Shown one piece after another: positions 31,585-39,644 of a DNA stretch of 64,000 nucleotides. Every line of letters starts with the position of its first letter. The stretch's first letter is position 1. The notes under the pieces are model-generated. The model was not told the origin of the DNA, did no database searches, and saw only the letters and a list, made by a program, of their open reading frames with translations. Location of the stretch: assembly GCF_014779655.1 (NCBI RefSeq), contig NZ_JACXYX010000017.1:49192-113191 (forward strand), given 5' to 3'. The DNA comes from Nocardioides ganghwensis (lineage in GTDB: Bacteria > Actinomycetota > Actinomycetes > Propionibacteriales > Nocardioidaceae). A program made the position numbers and the translations under genes.

Positions 31585-33912
31585 ATGGCAACCACGAGGT
31601 CGACGGCATCGGGGCGGGGCGTCCTGCCCGCTGAGCTGACCAGCTTCGTGGGCCGACGACGCGAGCTGGCCGAGACCCGGAAGCTCCTGGCCTGCAGCCG
31701 GATGCTCACCCTGACCGGCGTCGGTGGGGTCGGCAAGACGCGGCTGGCCCTCCGGATCGCGGCCGAGGTCCGGCGCACCTTCCCCGACGGCGTCTGGTTC
31801 GTCGAGCTGGCCGCCCTCCGCGACCCCCAGCTGCTCCCGCACACCGTGGCGAACACCCTCGAGCTGCGCCAGGTCTCGGCCGACCCTGCCGGCGACCTGG
31901 CTGCCTACCTCGAGAAGAAGAGGCTCCTGGTGGTGCTCGACAACTGCGAGCACCTGACCGACGCCTCCGCGGTGCTGGCCGGCAAGCTGCTGGCCGCCGC
32001 GCCCGACCTGCGCATCATCGCCACGAGCCGGCACGTGCTCGGCGTCGAGGGCGAGCAGATCCTCGTCGTGCCACCCCTGTCGACGCCCGATGCCCAGGTG
32101 CGGGCCGGCGATGCGGCCCACTACGACTCCGTCTCCCTGTTCCTCGACCGGGCGGCCGCCGTGGCACCCGACTTCGAGCTCGCGGACGGCAACCGCGACG
32201 CCGTGGTGGAGCTGTGCCGGAGGCTCGACGGCATCCCGCTGGCGATCGAGCTCGCCGCGGTGTGGCTGCGCATCCTCTCGCCGGTGCAGATCCTCGAGCG
32301 CCTCGAGGACCGGTTCCGGTTGCTCACGACCGGCCGCCGTGGCGCGCCGGCCCGGCAGCAGGCACTGGCCGCGACGATCGGGTGGAGCTACGAGCTCTGC
32401 TCACGCGCGGAGCAGCTGCTGTGGGCGCGGCTCTCGATCTTCTCCGGTGGCTTCGACCTGGAGGCGGCCGAGAACGTCTGCAGCGGCGGGGAGATCTCGC
32501 ACGAGGAGGTCCTGAACCTGGTCGCGAGCCTGGTCAACAAGTCGATCCTGGCGCGGATCCAGGCGACCGAGCACACGACCGCCTGGTACCAGATGCTCGA
32601 GACGGTCCGGCAGTACGGCGCGGAGCGGCTCGACGAGGAGGAGCGGCAGGCGCTGCAGGTGCGACACCGCGACCACTACCGGTCGTTGGCGCAGCAGTAC
32701 GACGCCGAGAGCTTCGGGCCCCATCAGGCGGACTGGTTCATCCGGCTCCGGCGCGAGCAGGGCAACGTACGGGCGGCGCTCGAGTTCTGCCTCTCCAGCC
32801 GCTCGGAGGCGGCCGCTGCCTTCGAGATCGCCGCCCCCACCTGGAACTTCTGGTTCGCCGGGTTCCTGCGGGAGGGGTACCGCTACCTGCTGCAGGCGCT
32901 GGACCTGGCCACCGAACCGACCAGGAGCCGGGCCTACGCGCTGTGGGCCGCGAGCTACCTGGCGATGTTCGCCACCGAGTTCGACCGCAACGCCGCGATG
33001 CTGGCCGAGTGCGCCGAGATCGCCGCGGGCCTGGACGACGCGCGGTTGGCGGCGCGCATCAAGGAGTGCCGCGGGCACGCGACCCTCTACCAGGGCGACC
33101 TGCCCACCGCGATCACCCTGCTGCTCGAGGCGCGTGCCGAGTTCCGCGCGGTCGGCGATCCCCTCGGCGAGTTCGACACGCTGATCCTGCTGACCGCGGC
33201 CATGTTCTTCCTCGACGACCCGCGGGTCGCCGAGTTCAGCCGCGAGGCCCTGACCCTCGCGGACCGGCACGGCGCGCTGTCGTCGAAGGCCTACGGGCTG
33301 TGGAGCGTCGGCGTCGCCCAGTGGCGGGCCGGGAGGTACGACCGGGCGGTCCGCTCGCTCCGCGAGTGCGTACGCCTCTTCCGGCCGATGCGCGACCTCA
33401 CCGGCATCAGCTTCGGCGTCCAGGCGCTGTCGTGGTGCGCCGCGTCCACCGCACCCGACGAGGCGGCGGCCCGGATGCTCGGTGCCTCGCAGGCCATCTG
33501 GCGCACGAGCGGGGCGAAGGTCGACGAGACCAACGCCTACGGCGCGTTCGACCAGCGCTCGCAGGACCAGGTGCGCGAGGCGATCGGCTCCCAGGCGTAC
33601 GAGCAGGCGTTCGCGGAGGGTGCGGCGTACTCCTTCGAGCAGGCGGTGTCGCTCGCCCTCGGCGAGGCGCCCGACGGCGGGGACGCGGCGACCGCGTCCC
33701 GCCGCGCGCCTCGCGAGTCGGGTGGGCTGACCCGGCGTGAGCGGGAGGTCGCCGGGCTGCTCGCCGAGGGGCTGAGCAACAGGGAGATCGCGACGCGGCT
33801 CGTCATCTCCCAGCGCACCGTCGAGACCCACGTGGACCACGTCCTGGGCAAGCTCGGCATCGCCTCGCGCGCCCAGGTCGCCAGCTGGGTGGCCGAGCAG
33901 CAGGCTCGCTGA
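31585..33912 (+). CDS. LuxR-family regulator with N-terminal ATPase (COG3903-type)
   Basis: A 775-residue regulator. After FVGRRRELAETRKLLA, the P-loop ATPase has Walker A in LTLTGVGGVGKTRLALRI (about residues 50-67) and Walker B in KRLLVVLDNCEHL. A winged-helix part (PARQQALAATIGWSYELCSR) and a long helical TPR-like region (residues 380-700) follow. The C-terminal 60 residues are a LuxR helix-turn-helix (GGLTRREREVAGLLAEGLSN). These STAND-type proteins act as signal-gated switches. ATG 31585 is chosen by similarity of the domain start; an in-frame ATG at 31546 is an alternative. The genes that follow, after a palindrome, may be its targets. Confidence 0.88.
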   Translation: MATTRSTASGRGVLPAELTSFVGRRRELAETRKLLACSRMLTLTGVGGVGKTRLALRIAAEVRRTFPDGVWFVELAALRDPQLLPHTVANTLELRQVSADPAGDLAAYLEKKRLLVVLDNCEHLTDASAVLAGKLLAAAPDLRIIATSRHVLGVEGEQILVVPPLSTPDAQVRAGDAAHYDSVSLFLDRAAAVAPDFELADGNRDAVVELCRRLDGIPLAIELAAVWLRILSPVQILERLEDRFRLLTTGRRGAPARQQALAATIGWSYELCSRAEQLLWARLSIFSGGFDLEAAENVCSGGEISHEEVLNLVASLVNKSILARIQATEHTTAWYQMLETVRQYGAERLDEEERQALQVRHRDHYRSLAQQYDAESFGPHQADWFIRLRREQGNVRAALEFCLSSRSEAAAAFEIAAPTWNFWFAGFLREGYRYLLQALDLATEPTRSRAYALWAASYLAMFATEFDRNAAMLAECAEIAAGLDDARLAARIKECRGHATLYQGDLPTAITLLLEARAEFRAVGDPLGEFDTLILLTAAMFFLDDPRVAEFSREALTLADRHGALSSKAYGLWSVGVAQWRAGRYDRAVRSLRECVRLFRPMRDLTGISFGVQALSWCAASTAPDEAAARMLGASQAIWRTSGAKVDETNAYGAFDQRSQDQVREAIGSQAYEQAFAEGAAYSFEQAVSLALGEAPDGGDAATASRRAPRESGGLTRREREVAGLLAEGLSNREIATRLVISQRTVETHVDHVLGKLGIASRAQVASWVAEQQAR

Positions 33913-33920
33913 GCCGCCCC

Positions 33921-33960
33921 GGACTACGTAGTCCCGCGCATCTCCGTAGTGATCTCCGTA
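33921..33960. promoter_or_regulatory. Palindrome and repeats before small coupled operon
   Basis: GGACTACGTAGTCC (33921-33934) is a perfect 14-base palindrome 9 bases after the LuxR stop. Just after it ATCTCCGTA occurs twice, 12 bases apart (33940 and 33952). They lie 78-117 bases upstream of the 39-codon ORF and may bind the LuxR-type protein. Binding is inferred. Confidence 0.45.
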
Positions 33961-34037
33961 CCTCTTCGGATGCCCGGGGCCGGTGCCAGGCGTGAGCGTT
34001 CACATACGCCGTTCCCCACCATCCGAGGACTCCCCTG

Positions 34038-34157
34038 ATGTCCACCCTGACCCTTGCTCCCGCTGTTTCCCCCGGCAGCGACGAGCGGTCTCGTGGCAGC
34101 CGCGGGTGGTGGCGGAACGGCGTCAACCGCCCGGGGCAGAGCGAGGAGATGTCATGA
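34038..34157 (+). CDS. 39-residue ORF translationally coupled to resolvase-like gene
   Basis: A short ORF from ATG 34038 to TGA 34155-34157 encodes MSTLTLAPAVSPGSDERSRG, ending GVNRPGQSEEMS. All but a few codons end in C or G, as in neighbouring genes. The stop overlaps the start of the next gene (ATGA), a classic coupling arrangement. The peptide is polar and has no membrane segment or motif. It may act as a leader peptide or a small partner of the downstream protein. The product is not recognised. Confidence 0.5.
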   Translation: MSTLTLAPAVSPGSDERSRGSRGWWRNGVNRPGQSEEMS

Positions 34158-34522
34158 GGCGCCGTCCGCTGCTGCTCGGCTACATCCGTACGGACGTCGT
34201 CGGTGACCGCGAGGACCTCTCCCGGGTGGAGGCCGGCCTCCGGGAGTGCGCGGACCGCGAGGACTTCTGCCTCGGCACCGTCTACGTGGAGCAGCGCCAC
34301 GACCCCGGCGCGTTCCACGCCCTGATGGCCGAGGTGGGCCGCGAGGAGGCCGTCTGGGGAATCGTCGTCCCGGACCTGCGCCACGTGGGCGCGGTCGAGC
34401 AGCTCATCCTGGACCGCCACGAGGCCGGGTCCCGGATGGCCGTGCTCGTGGCCGACGTTCCCCCCTGTACCGGCGGACCTGGCGCCTCCCAGCCTGCGCG
34501 CCAGGTCTGCCGTTCCACCTGA
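34154..34522 (+). CDS. Small resolvase-N-terminus-like protein
   Basis: A 122-residue protein. RPLLLGYIRTDVVGDREDLS, then EDFCLGTVYVEQRHDPGAFH and VWGIVVPDLRHVG, follow the plan of a serine-recombinase N-terminal domain (GYIR start, regulatory distance, VPDLRHVG helix). The usual catalytic serine after GYxRxS is replaced by Thr-Asp (YIRTD), and the DNA-binding domain is missing, so it is probably not a recombinase. The family is seen beside LuxR-type regulators in related actinobacteria as far as I recall. It overlaps the small ORF by four bases. The C-terminus after DVPPC may be disordered. Confidence 0.6.
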   Translation: MRRRPLLLGYIRTDVVGDREDLSRVEAGLRECADREDFCLGTVYVEQRHDPGAFHALMAEVGREEAVWGIVVPDLRHVGAVEQLILDRHEAGSRMAVLVADVPPCTGGPGASQPARQVCRST

Positions 34523-34546
34523 TGTGCCGGTCCCGCGCCGCCCGGA

Positions 34547-35017
34547 TCAGTCGATGCCGAGGTCCCGGCGCAGCTTCGCCACGTGTCCGGTGGCCTTCAC
34601 GTTGTACTGCGCGAGCTCGACCTTCCCGTCCTCGTCGATGACGAAGGTCGAGCGGATCACGCCCTCGACCTCCTTGCCGTAGAGCTTCTTGGTGCCGTAC
34701 GCCCCGTAGGCCTGGTGCACGGCGAGGTCCTCGTCGGAGAGCAGCGTGAGCGTGAGCGAGTCGCGCTCGCGGAACTTCGCGAGCTTGGCCGGCTTGTCCT
34801 TGGAGACCCCGAGGACCTCGTAGCCGGCACCGCGCAGGGAGTCGAGGGACTCCGAGAAGTCGCAGGCCTGCGTGGTGCAGCCCGGGGTCATCGCGGCCGG
34901 GTAGAAGTAGAGGATCACCTTCTTGCCGCGCAGGTCCGCGAGGCTCACCTGCTCCTCGGTGTCGCTGGTGAGGGTGAAGTCGGGTGCGGTGTCGCCGGTG
35001 GCGAGGCGGGCGGACAT
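34547..35017 (-). CDS. bcp: Thioredoxin-dependent peroxiredoxin (BCP/PrxQ)
   Basis: A 156-residue peroxiredoxin of the BCP/PrxQ group, reducing hydrogen peroxide and organic peroxides with thioredoxin. The peroxidatic cysteine is in LYFYPAAMTPGCTTQACDFS, and the second cysteine five residues later (CTTQAC) is the PrxQ resolving position. SDEDLAVHQAYGAYGTKKLY is also typical. ATG 35017 follows a GGAGG site. A perfect Nur-box-like sequence lies 44 bases upstream, between this gene and the divergent nickel/cobalt transporter operon, so nickel-linked control of bcp is possible though not shown. Confidence 0.92.
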   Translation of the reverse strand: MSARLATGDTAPDFTLTSDTEEQVSLADLRGKKVILYFYPAAMTPGCTTQACDFSESLDSLRGAGYEVLGVSKDKPAKLAKFRERDSLTLTLLSDEDLAVHQAYGAYGTKKLYGKEVEGVIRSTFVIDEDGKVELAQYNVKATGHVAKLRRDLGID

Positions 35018-35060
35018 GGGGGCCTCCTGTGGTGGTCCGGTAGATAGCCGGGTGTGGTTG

Positions 35061-35077
35061 TTGCAACAGCCTTGCAA
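35061..35077. promoter_or_regulatory. nur box: Nur-box-like site for nickel regulation
   Basis: TTGCAA-CAGCC-TTGCAA matches the Streptomyces Nur box (tTGCaa-N5-ttGCAA) at every fixed position. It lies 82 bases upstream of the CbiM-type gene and 44 bases upstream of bcp. Nur is a nickel-binding Fur-family repressor. The left half sits in a 10-base palindrome, TGTTGCAACA. Confidence 0.65.
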
Positions 35078-35158
35078 TAAGGTCGAGGTGTGCCGGCCCG
35101 GTACCGGGGGGTCCGTGCCGGCCACCAGACATCCAACCAGCCCACCCAGGAGCGAGAC

Positions 35159-35848
35159 GTGCACGTGCCCGACGGCTTCCTCGACGCCCCCACCTCGGTG
35201 GCGACCGGCGCCGTGGCGGCGGCTGCGGTCGCGGTGTCGCTCCGGGGCGCGCGACGCGAGCTCGACGACCGTACGGCTCCGATGGCGGGACTGGTGGCGA
35301 CGTTCGTGTTCGCCGCGCAGATGATCAACTTCCCGGTCGGCGCAGGCACGAGCGGCCACCTCATGGGTGGGGCTCTGGCCGCGGTGCTCGTCGGCCCGTG
35401 GACCGCGGTGCTGTGCCTGTCGGTCGTGCTGCTCGTGCAGGCGCTGCTCATGGCGGACGGCGGGATCACCGCGCTCGGCACCAACATCACGCTGATCGGC
35501 ATCGTCACCGTCGCTGTGGGCTGGGCGGTGTTCGTCGTGCTGCGCCGGGTGCTCCCCAAGCGCCTCGACCTCGTCGCGCCCGCAGCGGCCGTCGGCGCGC
35601 TCGCGAGCGTGCCGGTGGCGGCCCTGGTCTTCACCGGGCTGTTCGCCATCGGTGGCAACGCCCCCGTCGACCTCGGCGCGGTCGTCACCGCGATGCTCGG
35701 CTGGCACACCGTGATCGGCATGGGGGAGGCGGTGATCACCGGCCTGGTGGTCGCCAGCGTCGTCGCCGCCCGGCCCGACCTCGTCCACGGCGCCCGACCC
35801 CTGGTCGCCGAGCGCGAGCTCGTGACCAGGAAGGTCGTGCCGCAGTGA
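35159..35848 (+). CDS. cbiM: ECF nickel/cobalt transporter, substrate-binding membrane protein (CbiM/NikM)
   Basis: A 229-residue membrane protein starting at GTG 35159, six bases after an AGGAG site. The N-terminus (fMet-His-Val-Pro-Asp-Gly-Phe) is the CbiM/NikM signature, in which the first residues and a later histidine coordinate the metal. FVFAAQMINFPVGAGTSGHL is the second conserved block, with about seven helices in total. It captures Ni2+ or Co2+ for energy-coupled uptake. PDGLE, CbiQ and CbiO genes follow. The Nur-like box upstream favours nickel. An earlier in-frame start at 35090 would remove the essential histidine from the N-terminus. Confidence 0.9.
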   Translation: MHVPDGFLDAPTSVATGAVAAAAVAVSLRGARRELDDRTAPMAGLVATFVFAAQMINFPVGAGTSGHLMGGALAAVLVGPWTAVLCLSVVLLVQALLMADGGITALGTNITLIGIVTVAVGWAVFVVLRRVLPKRLDLVAPAAAVGALASVPVAALVFTGLFAIGGNAPVDLGAVVTAMLGWHTVIGMGEAVITGLVVASVVAARPDLVHGARPLVAERELVTRKVVPQ

Positions 35849-35912
35849 GCGCACCCCACGACGTTCTTCTCCTCCGCTTCGCTCCTCCGAACAACGCCGC
35901 AGGGACCCCGCA

Positions 35913-36221
35913 ATGAGCGCCCGCCGCTTCTTCGCCGTGGCCCTCGTCGTGAGCCTGCTCGTCGCGGGCGTCGCCAGCTACTACGCCAGCTCGCGCCCGG
36001 ACGGTCTCGAGCACGTCGCCGAGCAGACCGGCTTCATCGACTCCGCGGAGGAGTCCGCGACAGCCGACAGCCCGCTCGCCGACTACGAGACCTCCGGCGT
36101 CGACGACCCCCGCATCAGCGGCGGCCTCGCCGGAGTCATCGGCGTGGTGGTGATGCTCGTGCTGAGCACCGGTCTCTTCTGGCTGGTCCGCCGCCGCGAG
36201 CCGGCCGACGGCACGCGCTGA
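35913..36221 (+). CDS. PDGLE-domain protein (CbiN/NikN-like)
   Basis: A 102-residue protein with two membrane helices, near residues 7-24 and 72-92. The outer loop opens with SSRPDGLEHVAEQTGFID, the PDGLE motif that replaces CbiN in many nickel/cobalt ECF transporters. These small proteins help the M component load metal. The gene lies 64 bases after cbiM and overlaps cbiQ by one base (TGATG). It supports a metal rather than vitamin role for this cluster. Confidence 0.88.
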   Translation: MSARRFFAVALVVSLLVAGVASYYASSRPDGLEHVAEQTGFIDSAEESATADSPLADYETSGVDDPRISGGLAGVIGVVVMLVLSTGLFWLVRRREPADGTR

Positions 36222-36904
36222 TGGGCGCGGGGCACGGGCACCGGCTGCACTTCCACGCGCACAGTCCTGTCCATCGCGCGCCGGCGCACCTCAAGGTGCT
36301 GGCGCTGCTGGGGTTCATGCTGGTCGTCGTCGCGACCCCGCGCGAGGCGTACGCCGTGTTCGTCGTCGAGGCGCTCGTGCTGCTCGGTGTCATCGGAGTC
36401 TCGCGGGTGCCGCTGGGCTACCTGCTGCCGCGGATGGTGGTGGAGGTGCCGTTCGCCGTGTTCGCCGTGCTGATGCCGTTCATCTCCCACGGTCCGCGCA
36501 CCGAGGTGCTCGGCGTGAGCGTGTCCGAGCCGGGGCTCGTCGCCGGCATCGCCCTGCTCGTCAAGGGCAGCATCGGCGTGCTCGCCTCGCTCACGCTCGC
36601 CGCCACGACCGAGCCGCAGGACCTGCTCCGTGGCCTCCAGCGGCTGCGGATGCCCGAGCTGGTCGTGCAGATCATGGGCTTCATGATCCGCTACCTCGAC
36701 GTGGTCACCGCCGAGCTCGGCCGGATGATGACCGCGCTCCGCTCGCGCGGCTGCGACCCGCGCTCGCCGCGCCACTGGCCGGTGCTGGCGCGCTCGCTGG
36801 GCGCGTTGTTCATCCGGTCCTACGAGCGCGGCGAACGCGTGCACCTGGCCATGCTCTCGCGCGGCTACGACGGGAAGCTGCCGCAGCTGGAGAAGACCCC
36901 GTGA
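36221..36904 (+). CDS. cbiQ: ECF transporter T component (CbiQ)
   Basis: A 227-residue membrane protein, the transmembrane coupling part of an ECF transporter. It opens with GAGHGHRLHFHAHSPVHRAP, a histidine-rich stretch that could bind metal, then has about five helices. The two ATPase-coupling helices have the family motifs VTAELGRMMTALRSRGCDPR and SYERGERVHLAMLSRGYDGK. It transmits ATP hydrolysis by CbiO to CbiM. It overlaps the genes on both sides by 1 and 4 bases. Confidence 0.9.
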   Translation: MGAGHGHRLHFHAHSPVHRAPAHLKVLALLGFMLVVVATPREAYAVFVVEALVLLGVIGVSRVPLGYLLPRMVVEVPFAVFAVLMPFISHGPRTEVLGVSVSEPGLVAGIALLVKGSIGVLASLTLAATTEPQDLLRGLQRLRMPELVVQIMGFMIRYLDVVTAELGRMMTALRSRGCDPRSPRHWPVLARSLGALFIRSYERGERVHLAMLSRGYDGKLPQLEKTP

Positions 36905-37656
36905 GCGCGCCCGTGCTGGACGTCCGCGACCTCGCGTTCGCCTACCCCGACGGCCACCAGGCGCTCTTCGGCGTCGACCTCCACGTCCACCGCGGCGAGC
37001 GCGTCGCGCTGCTCGGCCCCAACGGCGCGGGCAAGACCACCCTGGTGCTGCACCTCAACGGCATCCTGACCGCCGGCAAGGGCTCGGTCACGGTGAGCGG
37101 CCTCCCCGTCGCCAAGGAGAACCTCAGGGAGGTCCGCCGCCGCGTCGGCGTCGTCTTCCAGGACCCCGACGACCAGCTCTTCCTCGGCACGGTCCGCCAG
37201 GACGTCGCCTTCGGCCCCGCCAACCTCGGGCTCAAGGGCTCCGCGCTCGACCGTCGCGTGATGGACGCCCTCGACCGCGTCGGGATGGCCGACTTCGCCG
37301 ACCGGCCGCCGCACCACCTCTCGTACGGCCAGCGCCGCCGCGTCGCGGTCGCCACGGTCCTCGCGATGGAGCCCGAGGTCCTCGTCCTCGACGAGCCGTC
37401 CTCCAACCTCGACCCCGCCTCGCGGCGCGAGCTCGCCGAGATCCTGCGCAGCCTCGACGTCACCGTGCTGATGGTGACCCACGACCTGCCCTACGCCCTC
37501 GAGCTCTGCTCCCGCAGCGTGGTGCTCAGCGAGGGAGTCGTGGTGGCGGACCGGTCGACCTTCGACGTGCTGACCGACGAGGCGTTGATGGCCGCCCACA
37601 GGCTGGAGCTGCCCTGGGGTTTCGATCCCCGGCGCATTGATAGCCTTCCCGGGTGA
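36901..37656 (+). CDS. cbiO: ECF transporter ATPase (CbiO)
   Basis: A 251-residue ABC ATPase that powers metal uptake. Walker A is in LLGPNGAGKTTLVLHLNG, the Q-loop in GVVFQDPDDQLFLGTVRQDV, the signature in HLSYGQRRRVAVATVLAME (LSYGQ), Walker B in VLVLDEPSSNLDPASRRE and the H-loop in VTHDLPYALE. The Q-loop sequence with PDDQ is typical of ECF ATPases. The GTG start overlaps cbiQ, and the end overlaps the DUF3618 gene by four bases. Confidence 0.95.
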   Translation: MSAPVLDVRDLAFAYPDGHQALFGVDLHVHRGERVALLGPNGAGKTTLVLHLNGILTAGKGSVTVSGLPVAKENLREVRRRVGVVFQDPDDQLFLGTVRQDVAFGPANLGLKGSALDRRVMDALDRVGMADFADRPPHHLSYGQRRRVAVATVLAMEPEVLVLDEPSSNLDPASRRELAEILRSLDVTVLMVTHDLPYALELCSRSVVLSEGVVVADRSTFDVLTDEALMAAHRLELPWGFDPRRIDSLPG

Positions 37657-37901
37657 CCCAGGACATGAGCGCGCTCGAGCGCGAGATCGAGGAGACGCGC
37701 CAGCGGCTCGCCTCGACCATCGACCAGCTCGCCCACCGCGCCCACCCGAAGACCATCGTCGGGCGGCAGGTGGCCACGGTGAAGTCCCACTTCGTCGAGC
37801 TCGACACCGGCGCCCCGCGCACCGACAACATCCTCAAGGCCGCCGGAGCGGTCGTCGGGGTCGTGGTGCTGCTCGCCGTCGTCCGCAAGGTCGCGCGCTG
37901 A
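37653..37901 (+). CDS. DUF3618 membrane protein
   Basis: An 82-residue protein. The first half is an amphipathic helix with SALEREIEETRQRLASTIDQ, the DUF3618 signature, then HPKTIVGRQVATVKSHFVEL. A single membrane helix near residues 62-78 closes the chain. Such proteins are usually linked to Actinobacterial envelope or phage-shock-like genes; the function is not established. The GTG start overlaps cbiO by four bases, so translation is coupled to the metal transporter, although no functional link is known. ATG 37665 is an alternative start. Confidence 0.85.
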   Translation: MTQDMSALEREIEETRQRLASTIDQLAHRAHPKTIVGRQVATVKSHFVELDTGAPRTDNILKAAGAVVGVVVLLAVVRKVAR

Positions 37902-37924
37902 GCGCCGTGCCGGGCACCGGGGGC

Positions 37925-38245
37925 ATGAGGGCCGCCCCGATCAAGATGCTGCACGACCGCCTCCTCGTCGAGGTCGACCAGGAGGCGGGGGAGCGCCGCT
38001 CCACCGGCGGCATCGTCATCCCCGCCACCGCGGCGATGGGTGCCCGTCGCCTGGCCTGGTCGCGCGTGATCGCGGTCGGCCCGCACGCCCGCGCCGTCGA
38101 GGTCGGCGACCGGGTCCTGTTCGACCCCGAGGACAAGGCGGAGGTCGAGGTGCACGGCGAGGTCTACGTCGTCATGCGTGAGCGCGACGTCCACGCCGTC
38201 GCCGCCGAGCGCCTCGAGGGCGGCTCGACGGGCCTCTACCTGTGA
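37925..38245 (+). CDS. GroES-family co-chaperone, stand-alone
   Basis: A 106-residue chaperonin-10-fold protein. It shows KMLHDRLLVEVDQEAGERRS, TGGIVIPATAAMG for the mobile loop, then SRVIAVGPHARAVEVGDRVL and the GroES-like ending EVYVVMRERDVHAV. No groEL lies beside it, and the sequence is divergent from classical GroES, so it may be an actinobacterial paralog with its own role. ATG 37925 is preferred to GTG 37907 (six extra residues). It lies 23 bases after DUF3618 and 25 bases before the flavin monooxygenase. Confidence 0.8.
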   Translation: MRAAPIKMLHDRLLVEVDQEAGERRSTGGIVIPATAAMGARRLAWSRVIAVGPHARAVEVGDRVLFDPEDKAEVEVHGEVYVVMRERDVHAVAAERLEGGSTGLYL

Positions 38246-38270
38246 GCACCCTCCCCGGGAGCCACCGCTG

Positions 38271-39644
38271 ATGGGATACCTCGTCAAGCAGTCGCACCGC
38301 GCGCCCGCGGTCACCGCGCCGGTGCCGGTCGACGAGTCGCTGCCCCGCGCGTGCGTGATCGGTGCCGGCTCGTCGGGCATCGCCGCGGCCAAGCACCTCC
38401 ACCTCGCCGGCATCGGCTTCGACTGCTTCGAGATGGGCAGCGACATCGGGGGCACGTGGGTCCTCGACAACTCCAACGGCCAGTCGGCCTGCTACGACAC
38501 CCTCGAGATCAACACCTCCTGCGCGCGCATGGCGTACTCCGACTTCCCGATGCCGGCGAACTACCCGCCCTACGCACGCCACGACCAGGTCGCCGCCTAC
38601 TTCGAGCAGTACGTCGACCACTTCGGCTTCCGGCACACGATCACCTTCGACACCACCGTCGAGGACGTCTCACGCGCCGCCGACGGCCGATGGGACGTCC
38701 GGATCACCGGCCCCGGCGGCACCGAGACCCGGACGTACGACGCCGTGCTGGTCGCCAACGGCCACCACTGGGACCCGCGCTGGCCCGAACCGGCCTATCC
38801 GGGCTCGTTCGACGGCGAGCAGATCCACGCCCACGACTACCGCTCCGCCGAGCAGCTCGCCGGACGTGACGTCGTCGTGGTCGGTGCCGGCAACTCGGCG
38901 ATGGACATCGCCGTCGAGGCGTCCCTCACGGCGCGCACGACGACGTGGTCGGTGCGGCGTACGGAGTGGGTGCTGCGCAAGTTCTTCCTCGGCAAGCCGA
39001 GCGACCAGGGACTGCTGCCGCCCGGGTGGGTGCCGTGGTGGGTGACCGCCACGCGCCTGCGCATCGGCGCGATGGCGGCGGGCAGCATGACGAAGCACGG
39101 CCTCCCCGCCCCCTCCCACAAGCCCGGTCAGTCCCACCCGGTGCAGTCGGAGCGGATCCGCGAGCGGCTCGCGGCAGGCGCGATCACCGCACGGCCGGGC
39201 ATCGAGCGGCTCGACGGCGACCGGGTCGTGTTCGTCGACGGCTCGAGCGCGCCGGCCGACCTCGTGGTGTGGGCCACCGGCTACCGCGTGAGCTTCCCGT
39301 TCCTCGCGCCCGAGCTCGTCTCCGCCCGGGACAACGACCTGCCGCTGTGGAAGCGCACCGTCCACCCGGACCTGCCGGGCCTCTACTTCCTCGGGCTGCT
39401 CCAGCCGCTCGGCGCGGTGATGCCGCTCGCCGAGGCACAGGCGGCCTGGATCGCCGAGACGCTCGCGGGTCGCTACGTCCCGCCGTCGGAGGCGGACGTA
39501 CGCCGGCAGATGGCTGCCGAGCACGCGCGCGCCCAGCGACGGTTCTACCCCTCACCACGCCACACGATGGAGGTCGACTTCGACCACTACCTGTGGGACC
39601 TCGCGCGCGAGCGCAAGAAAGGACGTTCCCGTGCTGCGTCGTAG
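38271..39644 (+). CDS. Flavin-containing monooxygenase
   Basis: A 457-residue FAD- and NADPH-dependent monooxygenase. The FAD-binding motif is ACVIGAGSSGIAAAKHLHLA (residues 24-43), the NADPH-binding motif VVVVGAGNSAMDIAVEASL (about 202-220), and the family fingerprint F-x-G-x-x-x-H-x-x-x-Y is close to FDGEQIHAHDYRS (about 183-195). The late ATGYRVSFPFL is the ATG-containing motif. Enzymes of this group insert oxygen into N, S or ketone carbon; the substrate is not known. ATG 38271 begins the conserved part, the upstream frame being antisense noise. It overlaps the acyltransferase gene by 14 bases. Confidence 0.9.
   Translation: MGYLVKQSHRAPAVTAPVPVDESLPRACVIGAGSSGIAAAKHLHLAGIGFDCFEMGSDIGGTWVLDNSNGQSACYDTLEINTSCARMAYSDFPMPANYPPYARHDQVAAYFEQYVDHFGFRHTITFDTTVEDVSRAADGRWDVRITGPGGTETRTYDAVLVANGHHWDPRWPEPAYPGSFDGEQIHAHDYRSAEQLAGRDVVVVGAGNSAMDIAVEASLTARTTTWSVRRTEWVLRKFFLGKPSDQGLLPPGWVPWWVTATRLRIGAMAAGSMTKHGLPAPSHKPGQSHPVQSERIRERLAAGAITARPGIERLDGDRVVFVDGSSAPADLVVWATGYRVSFPFLAPELVSARDNDLPLWKRTVHPDLPGLYFLGLLQPLGAVMPLAEAQAAWIAETLAGRYVPPSEADVRRQMAAEHARAQRRFYPSPRHTMEVDFDHYLWDLARERKKGRSRAAS

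Noticed and set aside
34154..34522. Active serine recombinase
   Set aside because: The residue after YIR is Thr-Asp rather than a catalytic serine, and no DNA-binding domain follows.
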